A stretch of 64,000 bases of DNA from Hymenopus coronatus (GCA_030762935.1 CM060883.1:52288001-52352000), one strand, 5' to 3'; shown: positions 12,201-28,400, counted from the first letter of the stretch. The notes: generated by a model not told the origin, from the sequence alone. Translations and numbers: made by a program.

Positions 12201-15200
12201 CACAATATTGACAAACATTTATAAATAATACAAAATAAATTATCAGAAATCAATCAAAACTGTAAAATTTAAATACATAGGTGATATCATGTATAAAAGT
12301 TAAAATAAATCAGACATATTGTAGGAAGTAATCACATAATGAAAAATAAAATAACTGATACCAAAGGATTAAAAAGAAAATAACAAAAAAACAAAAAACA
12401 AAATAAATAACATAAGTTCAATCGAAATGTAATTGCTAATGTCTTTAACGGTCATTTCATCCTTGTGCTAAATAAAATGTAACTTTCACAAAAAATTATA
12501 ATTATGTTCCTTATATAAATTACTCTCTATACTTGGTTTCAGTTATAGCTTCTGAGATGAATAAGTTCATTAAGTCTCTCAAACATAGTAAAAGTATAGG
12601 GCATGATGAAATTCCAAATACTTTATTGAATTAACATAACTTAATACTTCATTACAAAGTAGTAAATTTCCAAGGTATTAAAAACTATTAAAGTAATGTG
12701 TTTATTTAAAATGCAGTGTTGATGACGTGAATAATACAGGATTCTTTCTTTAGTTTCATCATTTAGTAAATGTCCGAAAAGCTTTTTGAATGTAGATTGT
12801 TGTAAGTTTTTAAACAACCACACTGTATAAATGAGCAAAAGGGCTATATCAATTGGTAGTAATCTTATTGCTCCTGATAATAAAGCTGTTAAATCTTGGC
12901 ATTGTACATTTGTGTTTGTCACTGTAATGAGTAAATAAACCTTTTTGGTTATTTAATAGCTAAAATAAAGATAATATTAATTATTACATTTATGGATATG
13001 TAAAGTATTGATTGTGTTAATGATAATATGTTTTGTTAAATAAAATTGGATACATATATTACTTTTTTTGTATAAATATGTTTTTATTGCCTTTTAAATA
13101 TTCTTATATGTGGCTCATGTAGGCAGCTCATGAGAAGTTATCAAACCCTTTATTTCAAAACCTATCTCAATATTGCTGTATAGAAAGATTTGTCATGAAA
13201 AGATACCATTTAAAATGTTAGGTTTTAATATAAGCTCCAAAAGAGAGTGCCAAATGACTAAATTACGTGGAAAGATGGTTTAACTGATCAATTGGACAAT
13301 TGAGACTCTACTTCAAGCTCTACGGTACAACTCTAATCCACAAAAGTTTATGAATTCTTATTTCAGAACTGTTGCTTTGCAAAAACATTATGATTTTTAC
13401 GGTTTCGAGACTTTGCAATCAAAGCTTACAGGCAATACATTTGGATACAGCAATTTTATATGTTTAGTTTCTCTTAAAAGAATTACAAGGCTGGTGTCAG
13501 AATGAAATGTATGATAAATCACTTATAAAGATAACTACTGTAGCATGTAAATATGAATTTACTGTATTTATTTTAAATTTCATAATTTTTGTTAAGGTGG
13601 ATCAAACAGCAGAAGAAGTGGATCAACTAGAGCTCCAACTGAAATTATTGACTGTAGATCATGCAAAGCTGAAAGAGCAAACTTTGCAGCAGTCTGAGGA
13701 AATGAATGCTACACAGCAGCAGCTAGAAGAGGAGAAAGCTGCAAGAGCGAAAATCACAGAGGAACTTGAAAGGCATTCACAATGCATCCAGAATATATTA
13801 AGTACTGCTAATGGAGATCATGTTGGTGTGTATATTTTTTACTGTTTTCTATTCTGCCTTTTTTAATGGTAATATTTACACCCTATGTCGACTAGCAAGA
13901 AAATGTATGTTCTATAAAATTTGTTTTATTTTACGTCACTTTAACGTTTAGTCATATCACAACAGAACTGTTCAGTAAGTTATCTCGTTGACAGTATGTG
14001 CTGGATAGTAGTATCATCCTGATATCATACTTCCTTCATTTCACGCCAAGCAGATGGTGCCAAAGTGCCATCAAATAGCTGCTCTACTATCCATATGCTG
14101 CATTATTAAAAGTTACTGAGGACATACATGCAGACAGCAGACAGTTGGCCTTACTAACATTATTGAATTTTTCTAAAGCTTTTGTTACAGTAGATATTGA
14201 CTTATTAATGTGTATGCTTGAATATGAATATGTCAAATAGCATTACAACATGGTTCAAATCTTATGTATTTGAGCGCCAGCAAACTGTTGTAAGTAGATC
14301 AAACCAATCTCATTGAAAGGAAACAAAAGCTGGTGTGCCACAAGGATCAGTGCTTGGACTTTGTTGTTTGCTATTTACATAAATAACATTACAGAAAGTA
14401 TAACACATTGTAAACACCATCTTTTCGCTGATGACTTGCGACCGTACTTACACACGGACCCTAATGATTTAGATAACTCAATTAAGACTATAAATGTAGA
14501 CTTAAATTCACTATCAACTAGGTCATTTAGACATGGACTACAGATGAATCCAAGAAAGTCACAGGCAGTCATTATGGGACACAAGCAGTTGTTAGGAACT
14601 CTAAATTTGGATTACATACAACGCATTGCCTTAAATAATTCTGAAATACCATTTCATAATACATAAAGAATCTTGGAGTATGTATAGATCAAAATTTAAA
14701 CTGAAACACACAAATTACACATGTATGTAAAAAAGTATTCTCAATAGTCTATCCTTTAAAAGGCATGAGTGACTTTCTACTGACTTCGATTAAGAAAATC
14801 TTAGTATCTCTTGATATGCCCCATTTTGACTCTCTTTTTACTAATCTAACTGATATTTTGGCTCTAAGACTTCAACAGCTCAGAATATGTGTGTATGCTT
14901 TGTATGCAATCTCCATCAATTTGATCATGTTACACTTGAATGGCTCCAGCTTAGGGATAGAAGAAAATTGATTCTTTATCATTTCTCTATCAACTCATTC
15001 ATTCTCGCATTCCAAACTATCTAAATGTTCACTTCAAACACCTTTCTGATCATAATCGAAAAACTCGCTCACGATACTCTTTCCTTCTTGCTATACCTGC
15101 TCATCATACAACCTTCTATTCATCATCATTTACAATAAATTTGCCTCGTCTTTGGAATAAGGGAATGCTGGGACCTTATACTGTTCAAGCAGAAAATTAG

Positions 15201-18200
15201 GGCATACATTTATAATCAAACCTAATCTGCTGCTGTATTAATATGATAAATACATCACTACTTTCATCTATTGTTACTAATATTTTAAGTGCTAGCAAGT
15301 AATATGCATTTCAATTGTAAATATGACTAATATGAGTTTCAACCTACATGAATATTCCACTTAAAATAATTTTCTTACAATTATTTACCTGTTTCACCTT
15401 TTATATATTTGTTTTTTATAAAGTTGTACAGAATTGTATTTTTTGTGCTTAATTCATTTTATCTCTGCTGTGTTGCATTTAATGTATTGCCTGGTAGAGT
15501 GGAAGAGAAGGCCTTATGGCCATAACTCCAACCAGGATAAACAAACAAACAAATAACCAACCAAATAAATAAATAAGTCTGATGGCAAGTGTAGCAGCTT
15601 TTCAATGTCTCCTCCTTATACCATGCTACTTAACTTCATGATAAGCAGATGTTACATCTAATCTGGTGTTTACCTTGGCATTGAGGTAAACCATGAGAAA
15701 GCCCCAGCCAGATTTGTCGACAATGGGATTTGAACCCAGGTCTCCCAAATGAAGGACACAGACAAACTGTATGTTGTGAAGGTTGTTCAATGTAGTCAAG
15801 ACTTATCAGTTTTCTTTCTTCACTGTTTGCTTAAGCAGTATTGCATCCAACTCCAAAAAAGTCAGGGAATTAGGAAAAGGTTTGTGGGTAGGTTTGTGAA
15901 CATCATTCAGATAATACAAAACAGCAGTAATCATAGTTCATCTCTTTTGGATTCTTTGTGGAGATAGGGCAAAATTAAGTGTAAATATTTTGAATGTCTG
16001 GACATGGAATGAAGCTTTAAGGAGAAACTTTACGTAATAAAGTTCAGAAGGAAAGAAATAGTACATCTCAGATGCATTTCAAAAACAACATGCAGGAAAA
16101 TGGTAATGTTATTGCATTTGCATCCAAGTGTCGCTTAATCTTGCTAAAGGCTGAGATATATGTCATCTTATCCTGGATCTTGTATATTTTAAACATACCA
16201 GACAGATGCGTGGATATGCATGTTTGCTAAGATAGTCTGGCAGCTTTGAAAGCCCTTACGGTGGCGGTTAAAACAACATTCAGATTGGTGTAGGAGTGCC
16301 AAAGGATGTTGGACAAACTTTGTGGATCTGTTTCCAGATCTTGTGGGCATTAGAAGTAATGAAACGGCAGACAGGCTGGCCAAGTGGTAGCAGTTCTTAC
16401 ATTTATAGGACCCTTTTACAGCTAGGATCATCTTGAGATTTGGAAAAAGCAAAATACTGCCAGACTATTCTTGGGTTGGGCAGCAGACTAAGCAGGCTCT
16501 TTTGAACCTAACTAGAACCAGAGTGGTTGTTGGGTATCTCACTGGACACAACACTCTTGAGTAGACACTAATGGGGCTAATTGAGGACCCCATGTGCAGG
16601 AAATGGGGGATGGATTTTGAAACCTCCTGGCACATTTTAAGTGAATGCGAGGCATTCACTTTTCACAGGTTTATAACCCTGGGCTCCTCCTCCTTGGAAC
16701 CAGAGGATATAAGAGAGGCAGATATCAGAGATATGTTCCGATTTATTGGGACCATCTGAGTTGATTAAAGCCTAGTTTATGAGGCATGAAGGGCTCTAGG
16801 AGCCTTCGTGCAATGCCTCGTGAGAGGCCACTCAGTTTTCATCATCATCATCATCATCTTGCTAAATCATACCAGCTTTAGGAAAAATGAAATCGCTAGA
16901 TCACAAGTAGGTTGACAAATGGCAAAGCAGTCTAGTGTAGCTAAGGGAATGAAAGTGACATATAAACAAAAATATAAGTTATAAACTAGAATGGAAATTA
17001 AATTGAACTATGTGCGAAAGGGAAGCCACGTTATTCAAGAGTGATCGTTATAGTTAATGGAGCATAAAACTGGTAGGTATACAATATTCATAAACAAGGT
17101 TGGTTAAATTAATTACTTTCTCTACATGTACTATGTATACAGTGTATAGAGATGGTGTTATATTGCACCCAAAATTTTGATACTGAGATTTCCCCAGATA
17201 TGTATGTTTTGAGACCCCCTGAATCCAAAAAAAAGCATTTTTATAAACATTTCCCTGTATCTTCCAAGGATTCAGCACAAAGATTTTCAAGAAAATCCCC
17301 CCCATCCCCAATTACCTTTTACATGGAAAATGCTTCAAAAATGTTTATTTTTTTAAAAAGTGGTCAACTATTTTGATTAAAATACTACATATTAAAGACA
17401 TTTACATGACAAATAAAATGTATATCTTGAATTTTCTGGTAGTAGCCTCATAAGACATCTTTATTCTGGATGAATTTTGTGTAATTTTGCATAACTGGTA
17501 AACTGTAGGAGATAGACAGAAACTTACCCAACAAAGAAATATAGAGCACTTAAAAAACACAACATTTATGTGGTGTACATTTTTTTCGTGGAGTTGACTG
17601 TTTTTGAGATATTCCTTGTTATTGGTTTCAGTTTTAAAATACTTTTACTTTTCTCATATGGGTATTTGTCAACTCCTGCCATACAAACAAAGGAACTTCA
17701 ATCACATAGCAATCAGCTTCTAAAAGATTTGACTATTGCTTTGGTTGATGTTACTCCCTTATTTCCCTTGTACTTACAAGGAAAGCAAGTAATAAGACCA
17801 TTTCTGCTAATTTTTTGTCGGTTAGTATGAACCATATAGAAGAATAAGCTTTTTAACAATAATTTGTTACAGATATGTAGAGAAAGTCATGTGAATAGAA
17901 CATATCAGACTTTTTTTTTATAGTCATTCAGTTTTAGGTGTTATTACTATTCATCTACATTCTAATCCTCCAGAAGTTGGTAGGATTTATTTTCAGTAAT
18001 ATTGGATTGTGAAAGCATACCATTTGTTACTCACACTACTATTGTTTGGTTCATTAATAACTACTCAAACTGTGTGGATGTAGTGCATTGATTGTTATTA
18101 TTAGCACAAGGTTACACACACATGTTTCACTCTGTTTGCACATATGAAAATACTGTTAAAAGAGTGGGAAGGTGAAATTAGGAGCACACTGGGAGAAACA

Positions 18201-21200
18201 GTTGCTAGCCTCACATACAGAAATTACTTAACACACTGAACATAAAATGTTCAGTTGAAGACTTAGATAAAAAGCAGCATAAGTAGATTTAAATTATGTT
18301 TTAAAATCGAAAGGTAAGGTTTTAAATTTGAAAAACTAAACCAGAAATAAAAGATTAAAGTTTAAATTTTATACAGCTATTTAGAAACTAGATAAGGAAT
18401 TTTTTAAATTGTGTTTGAATATTATGCACAGAGACATAAGTAATTTATACTTCCTTAGTATATGTTATTATTGCATGAAATGCAGAAATACTATTAAAAT
18501 ATAAGGAATTTCTAATGTATCAGCTGAATATTGTTGCATTAGTGATGAAAAACAGATTATTATTATTTTTGGATTCTGCATGACATTTTATGTCAGAACA
18601 GCTCACATTTGAGCATAATTATGGGGCTATGCATGTTCCCAATTAGTAAATGAGTGGTATTCTGTTGCAGATGAAAGTGGAATGGACTGTCTTCAGGCTT
18701 TGGAAAATTATTTTCGTTCATCTTCTCATGTTGTATTAAAGCAACAGCAAGAGATAGGGGAACTGCAAGTGCTCTGTCGTACACTACAAAGGGTATGTAA
18801 CCTGTGTGATATTGGATTTGAGTTATTCAGATTTATACTAAAACCGTAAAATGTGTTCAAGTATACATGGAGATCTGGAATCCAGTGATATCTTCAAATT
18901 AGCTACAGACAAAACATAAGCTATTTAGAATATTTTAAGGTGATAGATTCATTTGATTTTAGAATGTTGGCTGGATGCATGGCTGGCTTAATGGAAATTT
19001 TCTTGGCATTGGGAAGCACACTGATATGCCAGCAAGAGTCAGATGTTCATAGCATACAGATTTTTCAGACAGATTTCACCTATAACAACCACATACTGTC
19101 ATCATAGATGATGTTGGAAAGGATGTCTTTTTACCGCCATACATCTCGCACACCTTTAAAGAAAATTTTCATTAATTAATTATTAATTCCTCATGACATA
19201 TAAATACAACCTTGTTTCTTCTGTAGGATATCAAAAGCGGTTCAATGAATGATCATTAACATCATCTAATACCCAGTTCCAGAAATAAATTATACTCTCA
19301 TTATCACTTGCAGTTCATGAAGTACAGTTATTTTATGGGATTTTAATTTCTAAAGTTTAGTGGTATTCCAAGCCAAAGCTTTTCGAATTCATATTCCTGT
19401 GCAAGTTTTCTTAGAGACTTTTTTAAACCTTTTTCACATTATTTGCTGATGTCATCAAGTTTTTATTCCGTAAGAGCACAACATTTAATTTTGATTTCTT
19501 AACAAAAATAGATCCTTTCTAACTTTTTTCAGGTTTCTGGGCAGATATATACATGGTTTGATACTTTTTTTCTAAGATGTCCCCAATCTTCATTTTCAGG
19601 ATGAACTGATGAAAATGGAAGTTCAGTTCTCCATATTTATAGTGCCAGAATGAAGCTAACATTTGATTGGTTTGTATGACTTTTTTGGCCATGGTATAAC
19701 TTATGTGAAAAAAGGCATAAAAGAATCCTTAACCTCTCATCTGAAACAAATAAATACAAATTGCTTCATGGCCAAGAAGATCATGCAAACCTTTCAGATA
19801 TCAGCTTTATTCCAGCAGTACAAATATGAGGAACTGAACTTCTATTTTGATCAGTTCATCCTGAAAATGAAGATGTTGGACATCTCTGAAATAGTATTAA
19901 AACATACTGAAATCCAAGAAAATTCAGAACTAATAATATGTTGTCAGGAAAGCTTAAGCTCTTATTTTAAGAATAGGTCACATTTCCCTTATTCTATTCA
20001 TATAATTATAAACTGTTTCTCTGTGATACACATGGGCAGCACGGTTTCTGTCTATAAATCACTATCTACGTCTCTACAAGAGTTCGCTGTCACATAGGAA
20101 TCATACATGATATGTGTGCTAAAGTATACAGTCTTCTTTTTTGCATTAAAACAGCACTGAAACACTGTAACAGAAACACATTTCTTAAATACCTCAACCT
20201 CTGTGCAATACAAACTTCATGATAGCTAATTAGCTGGCACACACAGAGGAGGAAAGTGGAAGAAGAACAGAATCAGTTAGAAACAGCACAGAACAGGTCA
20301 ACCAATTCCCTGAAATACAACCTTGTATAAAGCAAATATGTGCAGATGATGTATGTAACTATTGGCCACACCAAAATAATTTTACTGTCTTTCTGCATTA
20401 TTTTCTGTCTCTTTGGTCGATGGTATTGGAATAGTAAAAGTACAGCAGTTTGCTTCCTCCATCTATACTTTTGGGTTGGTATGTCCCAGAAAACCAGAAT
20501 TGTCCTGGTTTCAAAGGCTAGAAATAGTAACCTGGGTAGGTTGGTAAAAATTCTGGATTCACAAAATATATATATGTAATTTTTGTTTTTTAAGATGTGT
20601 CACTTCCACAATGAAATGCATTTCTGGATTGTTACTGTTTCATTAGAAACTTAACTACAGTCACTTTAGTTTAAATTTATTGATAAGTGTTGGCAACATT
20701 TGTTTACACTCTCATATTTGGTGATTGATGTTTGTTGGCCATGTGCTGGTCGGCTGTGAAAATTGAGGGGAGGTGTGAATAATTCTAGTCTCATAGCAGC
20801 CAACAAGAGCACCTATTAGGAGAATCTTGTAAAATCTTCTGAAAAATATATTTGGTATAAAAAAAATCAAATGCTTATAAAGTTAAAAGCATCTAGGTAA
20901 TCTTAATGAAGTATCAAAATAAAATTAATTTCATTAAAAAATGTGAATAGCGATTTCTCTTCTCTTCTCTCCTCTCCTCTCTCCTCTCCTCCCCCTCCCC
21001 CTCCCCCTCCTCTCCTCTCCTCTCCTCCCATCTTCTCTCCCCCCTCCTATCTTCTCTTCTCTTTATTTATTTATTTATTTTTTTAGTTTAATTTTATTTA
21101 ACCTGCTGGGTCATATTGGACAATGGATGAAAGGATGGATTAATACTCAAATGAGCCCAGGGTCAATATAGCTTAAAGTTAGCTTGTCATTTGTCTTGCC

Positions 21201-22000
21201 AGGATAAGGGAAAACTTTAAAAAAAAACAAATCTTATAATCTTATCTCATTACAAGCAAAATTTGAACACAGGACGTTTTGATTTGAGGCAGACATGCTA
21301 CCATCTACTGAGATGGGCTATAATAATTTAAGTTTCTAACTTTATCCTGGTTTTTATGGAAAATAATATTACAACCTACTTAAAAAGCCAGTATCTAACA
21401 AATTACACCTGTTTAGTGCATGAACAAGGATAAAAATAATAGGGACAGAATAGCTTGCATAAAAGCATCAGCTAATTGAAAAATATTATTTCCTTAATCA
21501 TAATTGATTATTAGAGTGTTTGAATTTCTTTTATGATTAATACTTTTAGGATTTGGAGAAAAGTCTTGCTGCACAGAAGACTCTGCTACAGCAACAACAG
21601 GATATTGAAGTAGAATCAATGGAGCTGCAAGATTTTCTGCAGGCAGAGAAATCAACCCTAGCTGATGCTCTGAAAGATGCTGAAGCAGAGGTTTGTTTGA
21701 CACAATTTTGCTTTTTCTTACGTATTTGGATATGCAGTTTCCTTCTTAATGTAGAATAATATATAATAAAGCATTTATTGTTTCATATAATATGTGGGTA
21801 TTTATAAATGGACATTGTCAAATTGAAATATAAAAAAAAAGTGTTAATTCACAAGACATTCTTTATGTCTCTCCTACAAACTGTTTTTATAAAAGCTTAT
21901 TCTTCTATTTCATGGTAATCAAGATAGCAAGATGCTATGTGTCTATTTTACTTTCTCTACATATATTATATATATATTATATATATATAGCATGTATCCC

Positions 22001-22032
<32 letters not shown>

Positions 22033-25000
22033 CGTATTTATGTATGTTCATGTGACTGTGAACCCAATAACTAAAAAACAAAAGTCAATAAAATACCAAA
22101 GTTGGTATTTAAGCTTATTATCTTCTAAGGATGTGACATAAAAATTTGAGGGAAATCCCCCCACCCAAAACTACCTTTACATGGAAAAAATTGTGAAAAT
22201 TTTGATTTTCTCAAAGTTGGCTGTGAATGATTTTGATTAAAATACCATATATTAAAGATATGTACATGACAAATAAAATGTATGTCTTGAATTTTCTGAG
22301 AATAGCCTCTAAAGACCTCTTCATTCTGTATGACTTTTGCATAACTAGTAAACTGTTAGAGATAGACTAAAACTTACCATACAAAAACTGTAGATCTTGT
22401 TAAAACACACAATTTATGTCATATGCATTTTTTTTGTGGAGTTGACCATTTCCGAGATATTCCCTGTTATTGGTTTCAGTTTTAAAATACTTAAAACTTT
22501 TCTCATACATGAACTTGTAAACTCTTGACCATACAAAGAAACAAATTTCAATCCCATAGCAACCAGCTTTAAAAAGATTTGACTTGCTTTAGCCTAGTAC
22601 ATTCCCTTATTTCCCTTATGCTTATAAGGAAGCGAATAATATGACCATTCTGCTTTTGTTTATCTTGATTGGCATGAAGTAGATAGAAGAATAAGCTTTT
22701 TAGAATCATTTCTTACAAAGATGTAGAGAAAGCCATGTGATTGAAACACACCAGATTTTTAAGAATTGTTTTTACTGATATATTGCTATCTTGTCATTCG
22801 TTTTGCATTTTGTTAAAAAATGATGAGGGTTCTGAGTGGACTCGCAGAAAAAATTAGATGGTATTCTTACTGATCCATAAACCATAGAACAGTCCATTTC
22901 TTCTTTAACGACACATCATAATCCTAAAAGAACTGTGGGTTTAGCGTCTGTCCACATATTCTACACTGTGAGCTCTAATAGTAGCTTTGAGGGTGTAGTG
23001 ATATTTGCTTTAGGAATGGTAGTATGACTAAGCTTGCATCATTTTGTTGGTGATTGAAAAGCTTAGATTGAAACTGTCCATTTGGTCTGAAATAATTTTG
23101 GATTCTCTTGGCCTTATGACTCAGAGGGTATACTGTATCCCATATGAATGTGGTAGGGTCTATATCAGACAGACAGGAAGAATCATAAAACAATGATACA
23201 AAGAGCAAGAGTGTTATATCTCTCTGATGTATGCAGAGATATTTAGCCTTGCAGAGCATTACATCACAGAAGGGCATAGTCTGAAACGAGTGAAAAAACC
23301 ACCATCTTTAAATCCACATTTTACTGGGGGGATTGCTCCATTAAAGAAGCCATAGCTATCAAGTACAAACCAAATAGTATTGACAGGAACAATGGCTTGC
23401 AGGTGAATAACATTTGCAGTTCAGTGCTTAACAAACACATAGAAAGCTGTGTCAAACTGTAAATGCCAGGTTTTATTACCAGCTTACATCCTACACTGGG
23501 CCAATTAGGTTTGTTTCTTCAATGAACATCATTGGTTCCCAGTCAGTACCTCATGCACTGGACCTGAGCCTATCACAGAAAAGCATCTGGACTGTCCCCC
23601 CCCACCAGACTATCTATAAATATGTATGGACCAGGATTCTCTACATTATTCTCAGAAGATGAGAGCAACATTAGCTTTTGAAAGCTTGGAAATCATCCTA
23701 TTATCATTTCAAAGGAGATGTAAACAAAACCACATGACAAGGGAGCAGCTCATTGGCTGGTGGGCAAATTACAACTTTTCTTGCTTAAGATGTAGTCTCT
23801 TCCTCTACATAATACAGTTCGATTCAGATTTGTAACTTTTTGTGGTTATTCTTGCGCAGAGAAATTAAAAGTCTCACTATTGGAATAGTTCTATTTATAA
23901 AGTAGCATTATTATTTCAGAAGCATCTATAAGTAACTGAATCATTACAGCAGCAGGTTTATAATGCTAAGCATAGGCGATATAGTTCATTTTCAGTTTCC
24001 GTTTAAACAGTCAATTTACTCCTTGCCACCTGGTTAAGTATGTTGTGAAAATATTGCTTTCAATAGTGCAATGGCTTAGAAAAACCTGACCATTGTAAGA
24101 AACTTAAACACAGAAAACTCGAGGGAAGGCAATTTTGCTATATGTATTTAACAAATTCTGTAATGAGCACCTTTTCTCGCGATAAACGATGTCAGAATTC
24201 TCAGGTGTTTCTGTGTCCATGCTATAGTGTTAGAAAGGAGAAGGTAAGAACTGACAAACTTTGTACTCCTGCTTAAAGAAGATCTTGATTGTGAAATGTA
24301 TCCAAATACTCAGATTCATTGGATTCATCAATGGGAATCAACGATAGGATCAGCCATATTCCAGCTTCCAACTGATGTGATTAAATATGTAAGTAATTAA
24401 TAAATTATCAGAATTAAAACATTAATCACATTAAATCAAATGCTCAGTGCAGCAAACATGTTCATTTATAGTCTTACATGAACTCCCCTTTCCCAATCAA
24501 AATGCTCTTTATAATATGTACTTATTTTATTTGCTGCTACTACTGTACATATCTACAAATTGTTTTTGTTAAAATGCTTTACAATTTTACTGTCATTGTG
24601 ATAACTGGAAAATCAGTTCATTGTGTATGGTACAAGCAATCTCTCAGCTTTTTTATTATTAGGTTGTAAGTTAGACACAGTAAAATGCAAATTGGCACTA
24701 CACTTGTCATGACCACCTTTAATTGACAATGAATGTAATTAGCTGTCGTTTAACAATAACTTAACTTCATTCATTATTACAGTAATACAGAATCATTGCT
24801 TGAATTGTTGGCACCACGCTTCTTTTCTGCTGTACTTTCTAACTAATAATGCTCAACATTTTCATACTCTTTGACTCTAAAAATTTAAAGCAAAAATGTA
24901 ACTGCTATAATAAATAAATGAATGATTTATGAAACCTAAAGTTAAGAGCAGTAAGCTTGCTTTGATCACAGGCAGAAAGACAGAGCTGCTAAACTATTTA

Positions 25001-25429
25001 GGTATTGCTTTTATTTGTTTGTGCTGCTTATGCATTAGAAGTTTAGGATGTAAGGTAAAATATAGAAATAAGTCATAGAAAATATTAAAAAGCCAATACT
25101 CCCCAAGCTGTGGAATGTGCATATATGCATGTTATCTGAGGCAATCTATTCTAGCGTGTTCTGAGTTCCTGCCCATGTCTCCATGTGGTGCTACCATGTG
25201 CTTGGCGGAGTGACACATTAGGGTTTGTTTACTTCTACTTTGAACTTATTGTGTAAAGACATATTTTTAGTGAGAAGTTTTTTCATATTGTCACCAGGAA
25301 AGCTTTAAGTAATGCATTGGAAAATGTTCAAAGAGTACAAAATAAAGCGTATTTTTCATGTATGACTTTTTCAAGAAAGTGAAATAATACTTCACTATAA
25401 AGTAAACTAATTAATCTTCTTAGTGTTCT

Positions 25430-25483
<54 letters not shown>

Positions 25484-28400
25484 AAAATGGTTGAAATCAG
25501 ATGCGGAGAGAAAGACCTTTACAATAGAATGCTATAGCTTGAAGTAATTTCAGAGTGTTTACTGGTATCAAAAGGTATCTGGTGAATCTGCCACTTTGGA
25601 AATGGAAGTATCTAGACAGTAACTAATTTAGACCTCGAATGCCTCGAAGTAGTGAACCAAGATTGCAGATTGTTTTTATCAATTGAATTTGCCATATGCA
25701 GTTGAATTACAGCCATGCCTGTTATGGTTGTAATATAAGGGCATATTCAAATGAAGAAGTAGTACTAACATAGTGCAGCATAAACACAGGCATGAGATAA
25801 CACCATTCACAATGCAGCAATGGGCATAAGGCAAGAAGTTGATATGGTCATCTAGATCCATAAATTATATGCGGAACTCTTCTGAACATACTGAACATTT
25901 TAAACTTAATAGCATAACGAATAATATTCAACATGAGAGTTTTACCAACCCATTTCCACATTTGGTTCTAAAGTTAGTATGGATCCATGTTTGCTACATT
26001 ATTGCTACAAACAAGGCAAGATTCATTGTCAGTTTGTTTAGAAGATTATGGGAAATCTTCTATAAACTATTCTGTATCCATTCTAATAACAGTCTGAACA
26101 ACAAAAATCAGATCACATGTGAAAGCACAGAGCAACCCAAAATGTGAAAACTTCAGCTCTGTATTTCCCAAAGTGACAACAGTAACTCCACTGTCTTGAT
26201 CACACTGTGGCAATGTGACGTCAAATAAACTGGCCCATATGTGTAGGGTCACAAGAATAAGTGGTAATGCATATAGCAGCACTTGGGTTGCAGGCACATG
26301 TCATTTGTCGCCAACACTTCATTCCCATGTGGACTGTTCTTAAGCATTGAAATAAAGAGGTTGAGCAAACAAGACAAGGTCAGCTATTTTAAAAATTACA
26401 CAAAAATTGTAAAAAAATTACAAAGAAGTCCAAGCTATAGCCCTGTTTTGTTGAAATACACCTTGTATTTGTTCTTCATCTGTCAGTTGAGGGGCCAATT
26501 GCTCCAAAATTAAGGCTTGATATTGTGCAGCATTAAAGAAGGCCAATTATTCTAGTTGCATTCACAGCACACCAGACACTGATCTTAGGATCATGTGGAG
26601 GATTTCAGTGCACAAGTTCTGATTTTTGAGTTGCCCAAGAAAGTGGCATAATGGCACATACTAGAGTCTTGAGAGTGAGGTACGTGTGACCCTGGTACCA
26701 TTAAATGTTGCTGCTTATCTGATGGTACACATTCAAGATGCTGAGAAGAAAAGAGCATGGGGATGCCAAACCTGTTCTTCAAGCTATTGCCATCACAAAT
26801 GAGGCATCTGCCAGGGGTGCCACCTTTACTCCTACATGGCCCAAGGCTGCTGCATTGCAGTGACTACATCACAGACACTAACATACCAGTTTGCAATTGC
26901 GGCTGCTGCCGCCGCCACTGCCATTATTATAGGCTCCACCGCAGCCTGCAACCACGTGAACATGGTTATTTGTGGTGCTCGCTGGGATCTGCCAGCATAG
27001 TTTGTATTGTCAACACTAAACACTACTTATCTCACTTCTACTTGGGGACTCATGCTCATCATTCGACTGGATCTCACCAATTTAGGATACCTGGTCTGCT
27101 TAGGGAGGCTATTCAGTATTGAGCCAGCTGCCAGGAGCACCACCTCCTTGCCATCAGTGTTGTGTCTATGGGCACAGCTAAACAGGCTGCACTGGATCAC
27201 CATGGTGCCACTACTGTGGCACTGCTTCAAGACAGCTAGATGCAACCAGTGGAATCTTTGTTGCTGGTGCTTTTGTGCACTTGTGGAAAAATGTCTCGCT
27301 TCACCAGCCTCCTTCACCCTCACAGAAGGCAATACTGCTGCTGCTACCACTGCTAGGAACTCCACAAACTTTGCCACCACTACCACTTTCAACACTGCAG
27401 CCAAACAAATTAAATAACACATATTCATCAGGTATTGATGACATCCCGGATATCATCATTAAAAAATGTAGTGAGCATTTAATTGAACCTCTTGTTCATT
27501 TGTGTAATGCATCCATTACTAGTGGAACCTTTCCTGACATATTAAAAACATCTAAGGTCATACCACTGCACAAAAAAGGGGAAAAAACTAAGGCTTCAAA
27601 TTATCGTCCAATTTCTATTCCTTCCATATTTTCAAAGATACTGGAAAAAGTAATGTATAGCAGACTTCTTTCATTTATTGAAAAAAATAATATAATTAAT
27701 AATTCACAGCATGGATTTCGACACAAAAATCAACTGAGACTGCAATATATTCATTCATAAACAGTGTTATAACTGCCCTAGATAATAAAGATAAAGCCAT
27801 TGGCATATTCTTAGATTTAAGTAAAGCTTTTGATACTGTTAACCACCAGATGTTGCTAACGAAACTGTTTGATCTTGGCATAAGAGGGCCAGCTTACACT
27901 TGGTTTCAATCTTATCTCGCAAACCGGAAACAAATAACAGCGATTACATATTCAAACACTAACACTAATACTCTTTCTTCAGTTCGTTCTGACATACTAA
28001 ATGTAGCTTATGGAGTTCCGCAAGGCTCAATTTTAGGTCCATTTCTATTTATATTATATATAAATGACGTAACAAACAGCATACAAGCTCAGAACATAGT
28101 ACTATTTGCAGATGATACCAATTTACTAATAACTGAAAGAAGTAATGAAATGTTAAATAACACATTAAGCCAAGCAAGTAAAGATGTGCTTACATGGCTA
28201 ACTAACAACTTGATTTTAAACACTGATAAAACAGTTTGTCTTAAATTTCATATCACCGATAACATAAATATTAATAACAATAATAATATCCCTGTAATAA
28301 AATTAAACAATCAATTGATCTCATACAAAACTGAAACAAACTTTTTAGGCTTGTGGATACAAAGTAATTTAAAATGGAAATCGCATATTAAACACCTTGT

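Noticed and set aside
12641..12922. Minus-strand frame considered as a LINE C-terminus
   Set aside because: Only a vague resemblance to the FKK...LL pattern and no neighbouring RT on that strand.
19663..20097. 144-codon + frame in intron 6
   Set aside because: It overlaps a Penelope-like 3' fragment read on the other strand, and no protein family is recognisable.
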